From assembly GCA_020152595.1 (NCBI GenBank), contig JAIGNY010004516.1, forward strand, positions 309,501 to 373,500: a stretch of DNA of 64,000 nt. Direction: 5' to 3'. The position numbers and the translations under genes were made by a program. Positions 55,738-64,000 of this stretch are shown piece by piece. The DNA comes from Chiridota heheva. Its lineage: Eukaryota > Echinodermata > Holothuroidea > Apodida > Chiridotidae. Below the pieces are notes generated by a model. That model saw nothing but the letters and a program-made list of their open reading frames with translations. It was not told the origin of the DNA and searched no databases. The number at the start of each line of letters is the position of its first letter. Positions within the stretch are counted from its first letter, which is position 1.

Positions 55738-57786
55738 GTGAGTAGTTTTGATATTCTATCCTTTTTACGCCCTTAAAATGAACCATTTTTTTTCTTCTTA
55801 TATTGTTTAATATGATTTAAACATTGTAGAAGTATTTGACCTTTACTTTTGACAAGCTAAAAAAATTTATCAATCAATCAAAGCAGGGAGTATAGTTTTT
55901 ATGTTGTGCCTTTTGTGTGTGTGTGGGATGGGGAGGGGGGGGGGTGATTAAACGGGTTCCCCTGCCCTAAAAGTTACAAGTTATAATTTTTACTGTCATA
56001 CCTGGATCTTTATATTGGTTTTGATTCATGTAGAAAAGGCCGAAAATCAAACACAAAAGATCATTAGCAGTATATGTGGCCAAATGAAGTTATTAATAAG
56101 TTTTAGAATTTCTTGACTGATAAGTGAAAAGTGTTTTGGGATTCTGGATTAGTCTTGATGTCTGCCTCAAAATTTGACCCTCAGAAATGTCACTGCATAT
56201 CTTCTGCAGATTAAAACTTCTTTGTCAGAGTCTGCTGCTCTATATTGAAATATACCATTATACATACAGGTCGTATCAATTATTGTACAGTCTACTTGTC
56301 CTACTACAAGAGCAGATCAGGGAGGCTTTACCTATAAATATTGTACTTAATTCCACCCCAATGTTACTGCAGGCTCTATTAGTCTGCTTTTATTGATAAG
56401 ACTTTGCTCAGTCAAGAAATAGGGGGAATTTTTTCCCATATGTATTTTTTCTTCATATATATGTAAGTTTTCTGCCGGTCTCTTTATTCGGTTGAACTGG
56501 GGTCTGCTTTGTAAGAGCAACAGCTTGTTCAGACCTCCACCAATCATATTTTTTTTTTGTATGTACCATAGAGCTTTGTTATATTAGTGTGGAAATCAAT
56601 TAATCAAATCAATTGGATACACTTATGTAGGTATAGCCTATCCCATCTGCTTATATTGCAGATTGGATATGTAAATTTATTACAAAAATGTCATTACAAA
56701 AGATGTAATGATACTCAATGAAAAGAGACAAAACTCTCTAAGTCACATAAAAGTAACAATTAAACTGGTTTTAATTGATGTGTAGTAACAAATTCTCAAA
56801 AAATTAAGAGAGAAAACACTTAAGTCATATGAAATTAATAATTAAATGGTTTTAGTCTGGCAGTTTTTGGCCAATATTTGGGAAGTTTTGGCCACTTTTC
56901 AGTGAGTTTTTACCAAAATATCTAGAAATGTTACCACATTTTTTGATTTTATGTTAATGATTTCTCAATTTCATCTCCCAACTGGGAAGAAAGCATGCAA
57001 CCAAGAAGGTAAAATCCTCTTTGGGGGGCAGTGTCCTCCCTGCCCCCTACACTTCTGACTTTATGGATTTTGTTGCTCAGTTTTATCTTGGTAACATTTT
57101 ATATTCATCAAAAATCAATGAGAGATTAAATGTTTGAAAATCTTCCAACCATTTTAGACAGTCATGTACAAATTTTTTGTTTTTAAAAGAAGATGTTATT
57201 ACTCAAAGCATTTTTCTGCAGAAGAAAAACTTCTAACCCTGGAAATTCTGGGAAACAGTCCTCCCCTACTATTTGTAGATGTTTTGTCAGTCTTTATGAC
57301 AACAGTGGCAGCCAGTAAAGATTAAAATGGGGTTATTCCGAGGTAATTGCACTAAATTGATTTCATTCGTCTTAAAGTAGTTTGATGAATGAAGTGTATG
57401 GCTTTGTTTTTTTAATTGTCTATCGTAGTTCATGAAAGAGCTACAGCAAAATTCTGACCAAAAGATTTTGAGTCTTTGCCATGCCCCCAAAAGGTTCTAG
57501 TAGGTATAATAAATTCAAAGAAATAAAAATTTACATATAAATTTTGAGCTGTTTCTCCCAGTCATCAAAAATCCAAAGCATTTTCTGGAGGAGAAAAATA
57601 CAAACCCTGGAAATTACAGGAAATTAGATTCCTCCCCACTTGACAGATGTTTTGTCGATCTTTTGACAACAGTGACAGTCAGTAAAGAATAAAAAGGGTT
57701 AATGAAAGGTAAGCTGACCGCAAAAGTCATTAAATATCATTGAGATAAGACATGACTAAATGCTAGAACAAATTCATTTAGAGTGT
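55738..57786. other. Intron after exon E
   Basis: AT-rich. A G-run lies near 55930. Two diverged copies of a segment of about 100 bp lie near 57215-57310 and 57580-57680 (AGAAAAACTTCTAACCCTGG and AGAAAAATACAAACCCTGG; ACAACAGTGxCAG). No exon recognised. Confidence 0.45.
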
Positions 57787-57990
57787 TAAGCAGGTTTGGT
57801 AGATTCTCCCAAGCGCAAAAAGCCAAGTCAGTTTAAAAAAAAAAAAGTCAAATTAAGCTAAATAAAGCCAAACTAATTAAGTCAAGAAAATTCCAAATTT
57901 TGAATGGGACTGGCCCATGGCAGGTTCAGTGGATTTTCTGGGAAGGGTAAATGTATTGAAAAGCAACAAAAAATGTTATTTTGATTTTAG
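57787..57990. repeat. Unexpanded relative of the 20-bp array repeat
   Basis: Left part TTTGGTAGATTCTCCCAAGC, middle with only about three GCCAAxTCAGTTT-like units, right part CATGGCAGGTTCAGTGGATT and ATGTATTGAAAAGCAAC. Same order as 16132-17550. Confidence 0.8.
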
Positions 57991-59090
57991 GGTAATACAT
58001 CCAGAATTATTACTTGGTCCGAATGTCTTCAAAAAATTATTTTTTACTTCTTTTGTATAAAAAAAAAAATTGAGAAAGGCCAGAGTTAGGCCAATTATAA
58101 TATTTCACAGCCAAGCAAGTCTCTAAAAAGTGAAAAAATAAATAAAAAAGTCAAAGTATCAAATTCAGTATTAAAAAAGCTGAATAAAGTCTTTTGTGAC
58201 TGCACAATTATGTCTCAAAAAAGTCAAATAATTTTGTTTGTGGCCAAACGTGAGGTAAATACACCAATTGAGGTCTTTTGGGGTGTTATATACCTTGGTA
58301 AACTAACCAAAAAGTCTCAAAAAGCAATTTTTTTTAAATTTGGCTTCTAAATAACCAATATACCAACCATACAACCATACAAGATTGCATCATTCTAACA
58401 ATAAATATTCTAAAGTGATTTAAAGGCAATGGGTGAATGAACTTTACATGTGATGACCTCATTGGTCATGTGACATTTGAGTTATAACAGTAATAACATA
58501 TATTACATGCTCAAGTTTTGACTCAACAGAAGTAAGGAGGCCTGAGAAAAGGTCTGCATTGGACTCACATTGAAAAACAAACAGCAGATCACCACATGAC
58601 ATCACTCATTCGGAAGGTTTAAGGTCTTGATAAAGTTATGTGAGATGTTTGGGGTAATATTATGTTTTTATAAAAGTGTTACAGAGCATGCAAGACAATT
58701 ATTTGCCTGGTGAAATACTGTACTTAAAAACCTACACCTCACTTTTATAGATTGTTTTAAAAGGTTTAATTTACATAATAAAATGGACAAAAATTTGTCA
58801 GGAAAAATATAGAAAATATATTTTAAATAACAAAATGGTGTATATTATATGTAGCAATGTAACTCTGCCAAATGGTGCAACATTTGACATGTTAGGTTGC
58901 ACAAAGGGTTCATTTTGTCTTTTCCTCCTACGTTTTCATTGTAAAGTGCTTGTGAGCTGACTTGGTTTGAATTGAGCACTTAAAAATATGCAGTATAATA
59001 ATAATGATAAGGGTAAAAGTGATTGCTATAGGTGTCAATCATTACAGTGCTAAATGACTGATTTTAAGTGTAAATTCTTGTAATTTTCAG
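57991..59090. other. Intron before candidate exon F
   Basis: AT-rich with AAAAAGTC-rich stretches near 58120-58330. Nothing coding recognised. Confidence 0.4.
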
Positions 59091-59142
59091 TGAAAGAAGC
59101 TCTTGCTTATCAGCAGAACACTTTTCCTTGTACCTGGCATGA
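59091..59142 (+). CDS. Candidate kinase exon F (end of C-lobe)
   Basis: After the acceptor AATTTTCAG the sequence, read in the phase required by exon E, gives ERSSCLSAEHFS. This resembles the (R)xR(L/M)(T/S)AxxAL stretch before helix I of this kinase family, at the expected place and distance. It then runs LYLA and a TGA at 59140-59142. Either the reading ends there, which would lose the usual HPWL motif, or a donor near 59130 (GTACCT, weak) continues the gene. The match is only about a dozen residues and could be chance. Confidence 0.4.
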
Positions 59143-59934
59143 TCATAAAAACCTTCTGCTTGTCACATGCTATCCTTTGAAAAATTCTATATCAGCTACT
59201 AAACTGTATCATTTTCACCTATTTTGCACACTTAATTAACCGTCTCATCCCTATGACACCATAATGATACCTCATGCATAGGTACCACCAGGGAGTTCTT
59301 AGCAGCTCCCTGGTACCATCATCGTGGAGATAATGTGCCTCGTTTAAATTAAGGCCCATCTCCACCATCTATGCCGAAGCCATCGTTGAAATTATTTCTT
59401 CTAGTGTACTTATATATATTTTCTTCCCTAGTGGTGCCACCCAAAAGTGCACTCTTTTGGACTTGATTTTTGGTCCATACTAGATGCGCCTTAAGCCATT
59501 CCATATGCTGCAGCGTTTAATTGAATCATCAGATGTACATGCTCCTTGTTATGAAGACCCCCATGGTCTAGGTTCATATTATCAGCCTGGCAAGCTAGAC
59601 TCTGTTAAGGGCCTATTGTATCAACAACATTATCATTTAATTAATGTTATAGTGAATGACATAATGCACAAAATGGCATTCCATACGCTCATAAATAATG
59701 AAATAACGCCCTACTTATAGGGGTATAATATCTGGAAAATGGGGCTTCTCAATATACTGGAAAAGAGAAGCAAAGTATATTGCCCAAAGGTAGTGAATAA
59801 AAATTGTTATTTAGGGTTAAAAGAACCCTAATTATTGCAGTTCACATGCCCATTGATGACACTATAAGCTATTAAAAGTAATAGATATTTTAAGGTATTT
59901 CCTCATTCCAATCTATATGCTAAATAGATTCTTT
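59143..59934. other. Non-coding stretch
   Basis: 59545-59610 resembles a decayed head of SINE family 2 (GACCCCCATGGTCTAGGTTC, GGCAAGCTAGACTCTGTTA). 59651-59700 repeats 37258-37310. The rest is unique. Confidence 0.4.
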
Positions 59935-60118
59935 GACCTCCGTGGTCTAGCAGTCATATCATTAGCTTGGCAAGCTAGAGGTCCCTGGTTTGAATCCTGG
60001 TGGGCCTTCATTCACCAGTGTTTCACAAAGTTCTGGTTTATGAAATGGCTGTGAACATCATCTATATAATCTTATCTGTTGAGAAAGGGATGTAACATAC
60101 CTAATCTACATACCTGCC
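59935..60118 (+). mobile_element. SINE family 2, best copy
   Basis: tRNA-like head with A box TGGTCTAGCAG (59943-59953) and B box GGTTTGAATCC (59987-59997), then a body ending TGTTGAGAAAGGGATGTAAC. Partial copies lie at 41252, 41632 and 55513. Distinct from the SINE at 38531. Confidence 0.75.
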
Positions 60119-60484
60119 ATGCCATCTTTTCATAGTGTTTCTATCATGCTTTGGTTGTTGAAAATGTTTGAAATATTAATTGTGGTATTACATGAGTTAC
60201 AGTAGACAACACATAACATGCCAAGTATATCACACAAATGTGAGGAAATGATTCTAATCTGTATATTATCTGCATATATAATAAATACAAAAAATTGTCT
60301 TGCTTCTGCAAGTTTGATATCACACTGTATACTGCACTGGTCACGTTTAAACACATTGGTGAAATATTTAAAATGTAATAACTCCTAAACAGAATAAGAT
60401 ATCAACATGTTTTTTTCACATTTGTTTCTTTATTATTCAACTACCGTCTAAATGAAAGTGAAAATACCATCTCAAATAATTTAC
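60119..60484. other. Non-coding stretch before the second DIRS-like copy
   Basis: AT-rich; overlapping minus-strand open frames with no recognised domain. Confidence 0.4.
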
Positions 60485-63400
60485 ATATTTACTTTAAGTT
60501 ATATTTTACCTTCCATGCTATAGATATGCAATCTGGTCCAACGACCTGATTCTAATGCACTTCTAATTGACCTTAAAAGCGTAGTTACCAACCAGCCCAG
60601 CCCCAACCCCCATAATACCTCTAACATCCCTCATTTCTTTTCAGCGTATTGCTGTGACAACATCGATGGAACTGGCCGAAAAATTTCTGTTAACTTTCGC
60701 CTTTTCTGACAATTTTCTTCCTTGCAGATCCTACCATGCAGGTTTTTACGTTGTTTGACATTTTCTTCTAGCCTTTTCAAGTCACCTGATTTAAGATGGG
60801 GTGGCCATAGGACCGAGAGATATTCAGTTTGACTCACAGGACTTTCCCTATTAAGCTTACACTTAAGTTCGAGTGTTTTTGCTTCCATCCTTACGAAACG
60901 GGTGGCTAGAACGAGAGATTCCCACTCTTGCGGCAGGTGTTATTAGTCCCTAGAGCACCTGGTGTGCTAGTTTAGAGGACCCCATTCCCTTGGGTTGATG
61001 TGTTTTTCACCCCAGGCCCCTGCCTTACCACGAGTATAGCCTATAGCGTTATACTGTGCATTGGTATTAACTTGTTAGGATGTCTTCAGTACAGTTCTCA
61101 TATGCATTAGGCCAACTTCTTGTTTCGATGTTGGCGCATGCACATGAGATTGATGTCACCACAGGGTGAGTGAGAAGTCGGCTTTAGCCAGCTTCAAGGA
61201 GCTACAGTTATTACAAGAGAGCCTATATTTTATTTTTGCGTTAACATACACATTGGGAGTTCACTTTTCTTACCTATAATTAAGACAGTTTTTCATTTAT
61301 TATCTCGGGGTGCTGGGGGGACTCTGAAGGGGTCTCCCTTGCACCTCCTTTCTAAAGGAATTCACCTTTTCTTTTTATCTCCACAGACACCAAATTCACA
61401 GAGGTTTGTGATTTCTACGCTACCCCTGCACATATAAAGAATTTACATTTTGTGCATTTTCTCAGGTTTTAAAAATTGTCAGATTTAAGTCTTATCTGAT
61501 TCATTTTTCTGGTGTACTGAATTGCTGTGGCTTGCCTCATACCATGTTTGACGTCTTCCACAGTTCTGTCTCACCCGGCTAAGGTGTTTACTTATGCCAT
61601 GACCCACGGCTCGGTGATACTGAGCCGCAGAGGTCTGAGGCAGTAGTCTACTTTGTTAACTTAAACTGACTTACCCCCCAAGGCCTCCGACTCGACGCTA
61701 TTGAGTCAGCAGGAACACTGGCAGAGGTCTGTCGGAAGTAAGTTATTTCTGAAACTATATTGATTAGCTACATGTAAGTTGCGTCTTAACAACATAACTT
61801 AGAATAATCCACATAATACTAGTGCCCACATCTCGACGATACTGAGTCGGTGGGGTGCAAGTAGTGATGAGTGACTTGTTATAACACCGCTGTGGACCTC
61901 CGTTTCGTGTAGGGACTGGTAGGGCCATAAGGGGCGGCATCTAAGCTAAAAGTAGTTTTACGGCTCGCTGTAGAGCCATTAGATTACTTCCACGGGTCCA
62001 CATGGCTCCGATGCACAGGTCCATATGCCTCCACAGCATGGGCCCATGGCTCCATACGGGTCTGTGACACGGCTTTACGGCTCCATACGGGTCCATTGCA
62101 CGGTTCCGTACATGTCCATACGGCTCCGTATTCAATCTTATGGGTCCACACGGCTCCGTATCCAAGCTTTACAGGTCCATACGGCTCAGGTGAATGGCTC
62201 CGTACAGGTCCTTATGGCCCCACGGCTCCACACAGGTCTGTGATAAACGGCTTGTATAGCTTATGCAGCTCGTGAACTCAACCGTATATCCATACGGCTC
62301 CATTGTACTTTTTGCTAGTCCAACAGGGACGTGTACTTAGTAGGGCAATAGTCCCCCACATGTAGTCACTAGCTTCGTGGCTCCGTGGTGAATAGAAATA
62401 TACTGAGGTAACGACTCGTATAACTTACACAGTATGTTAATGCTATTGTAGATCCAGGCGGTTCACTATTACTGATAGCTATTCCGATAGGGACGCGAAC
62501 CGAATATGGCAGTAGCCCCCCTCACGTAGCCACTAGCTTTGTAGCTCCGTGGTGAACAGAGGTAAACTGGGTAGAAGGCTCGTAGAGCATACGTAGTATG
62601 TTGATGCCATCGTAGATCCATGAGGTTCTATGATGCTTAACAGGGACGTGTACTGAGTACATCGGTATTCCTCCCACATAGCCACTAGCTCCATGGCTAT
62701 GTGGTGAATCGAATTTAACTGAGTTAACGACTCGTATAGTATACACAATACGTTAACACAATTGTGAATTCAACCCTAGTGATTGGGTTAATGGCTCGTA
62801 TGGTATGCATAGTTTTAACTCCCTTTTAAAACTAACCTAAGTTAGTTTTTTGGCATTGGTGGCCGCTTGATAGACAGTGCCATAATCGGAGTAGCTATTA
62901 AAGACAGCGGCACGTATAGTTTACGCTATACGTTAATGCCTTCATTAAGCAGTTTCACGTGGCTTGCGGCTCCATGGCTTGTTACTTAACTACCTGTACA
63001 GCGTACGGTATTAGTTTTCTCCACATCCGTAGCCATCAGTCCCAAGGTTGTTACAACCCTCTGAAGTATAGCATACGCTGTACGTTAATTAATGCCATAT
63101 CTAATCAACTTAACACAAGTTAAGATGCTGATATAAGTAACCAGCAGCAATGCAGTTCCACAATTACAACAGCCTGTTCCAAGTTGACTGCGCCTATAGT
63201 ATACGCAGGACGTTAACATCTTTTTACAATAACTTACTAAGGTTATGACCTATGTCTAGCATACGCGGTACGTTAACTAGACACTAAAACAAGTAAACGA
63301 AGTCTATAACTGGAGAAACTATAGCCACCGGCTACACAGTTCTACGGTTCTAACAACCGGTCCAACATTGACGGCCCGTATAGTATACGCTGCACGTTAA

Positions 63401-64000
63401 CTCTATATCGGAACGGTTGTAGCTTCTTTACGTTAACGACCCGTAAAGTATACGATATATGTTGAAGAGATATTAAAATACCTTAACTAAGTTCATAATT
63501 GGACAGGGCATAGCCATCGGCCCCACGCTTTATTGTAACGGCCCGTATTGCTTCCAGTGCGCGTTATAACACCATTTTGATTAACCTTTCCAGGCAAATG
63601 GACTTTAATTAGTTAACGGCCCGTCCTGCCTATGGTGCTAGTTATCTCCAGGGCCATAGCCAATGGCTTACAGCTCTGCAGTCTTGCAAGCCATAACCGT
63701 CTTATGGCTCAAAGCCTTACGTGGTTATAACAGCCCATTTAGTATAAGGCTTACGCTAACGACATGCCTTTTAACTTGTTAACCAGGATTAATAGTGCCA
63801 GTCAGACCCACAATGTTGTGTTGTCTGTCGAGAATGAAGCAGGAAGCACTAAAGGAGAGGACAGTTTCCGTCCTTCCCTTACTTTTCACTTCCTGGAGTA
63901 AATCCATGGTAAGATGTTTCCTACCTACATGGATGGACTCCTTAATATCCAGGCTTCTGTCTTGGGTCATACAGGCTGTGGAGGAGAGGCTGCCTCCTCC
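60485..64000 (+). mobile_element. DIRS-like element, second diverged copy, runs off the window
   Basis: Begins TTTACTTTAAGTTATATTTT, then ACCTTCCATGCTATAGATAT and CCATAATACCTCTAAC, a diverged match to the left inverted repeat of 42285-50195. The leader follows the first copy too (CTAGAGCACCTGGTGTGCTA against CTAGAGCACCAGGTGTGCCT). 61975-62300 is a field of CCATACGGCTCC/CACGGGTCCA repeats and 62330-63700 repeats GTAGCCACTAGCT and GTATAGTATACGC with ACGTTAAC. No RT or recombinase is visible; the minus frame at 63779-63970 is unassigned. The right end is outside the window. Confidence 0.7.

Larger units (their letters stand above)
3569..59142 (+). other. Gene span: MLCK/titin-family Ser/Thr kinase (partial, multi-exon)
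   Basis: Five exons, and perhaps a sixth, spread over 55.6 kb encode one continuous kinase domain of about 264 residues. Exon lengths 88, 213, 139, 200 and 153 join without a frame break, and every junction is AG/GT. The catalytic elements appear in order: glycine loop GRGAYG, lysine in RAAKF, SGGELFERI, catalytic loop HLDLKPEN (HLD replacing HRD, as in MLCK, twitchin and relatives), DFG, VAPEIV, SDVWSIGV and SPFMGDDD. This family phosphorylates myosin regulatory light chains or acts as a cytoskeletal kinase in muscle and non-muscle cells. The phase-1 boundary before the first exon is typical of Ig/FnIII modular genes, so upstream Ig/FnIII exons are inferred but not seen. Which member it is (MYLK-like, twitchin-like or obscurin-like) cannot be decided here. 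No autoregulatory tail is visible. Confidence 0.9.

Overview
The window is animal (metazoan) nuclear DNA: AT-rich, very repeat-dense, and with almost no long open frames. Its one clear host gene is a Ser/Thr protein kinase of the myosin-light-chain-kinase/titin/twitchin type on the + strand. It is split into five well-supported exons (3569-3656, 5363-5575, 36307-36445, 38890-39089, 55585-55737) and a possible sixth (59091-59142). The exon junctions keep one reading frame and all use AG/GT. The first exon starts in phase 1, so the gene probably continues upstream of the window. The repeat types (tRNA-derived SINEs, RNase H-bearing LINEs, a DIRS-like element, Helentron-like minisatellite elements, hAT-like MITEs) suggest a marine invertebrate, perhaps an echinoderm, hemichordate or cephalochordate. 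The species cannot be fixed from sequence alone.

Layout: 1-3568 upstream of the first visible exon (tandem repeats and a MITE that carries a 37-bp satellite); 3657-5362 intron with a LINE nested in a SINE; 5576-36306 a 30.7-kb intron made largely of tandem arrays (44, 53, 36, 20, 30 and 80 bp units), MITEs, LINE remnants, an array rich in POU-SOX-like motifs, and two copies of an element with a 24-bp minisatellite core; 36446-38889 an intron with a full tRNA-type SINE; 39090-55584 a 16.5-kb intron holding a nest of mobile elements; 55738-64000 the 3' part, ending in a second copy of the DIRS-like element that runs off the window.

The most interesting block is 41.7-55.3 kb. About 310-bp inverted arms (41706-42018 and 54960-55268) enclose a decayed minus-strand gene of an uncharacterised metazoan family (PIN/FEN-nuclease-like motifs plus a cysteine-rich tail resembling a CXC domain). 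This is a candidate, possibly undescribed, TIR transposon. Inside it sits a 7.9-kb element (about 42285-50195) with near-identical inverted terminal repeats and, close to its right end, an internal region that is the reverse complement of its own end-to-end junction. That is the architecture of DIRS tyrosine-recombinase retrotransposons. This copy has no visible reverse transcriptase or recombinase; it holds repeated cysteine-rich ORF1-like fragments and many short hairpins.

A second theme is the birth of satellites from mobile elements. Three arrays can be tied to a parent repeat present elsewhere in the window in unexpanded form: the 37-bp array from a MITE, the 44-bp array from the promoter end of a SINE, and the 20-bp array from a dispersed repeat still single at 57.8 kb. 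All statements come from reading the sequence by eye; no database search or alignment program was run.
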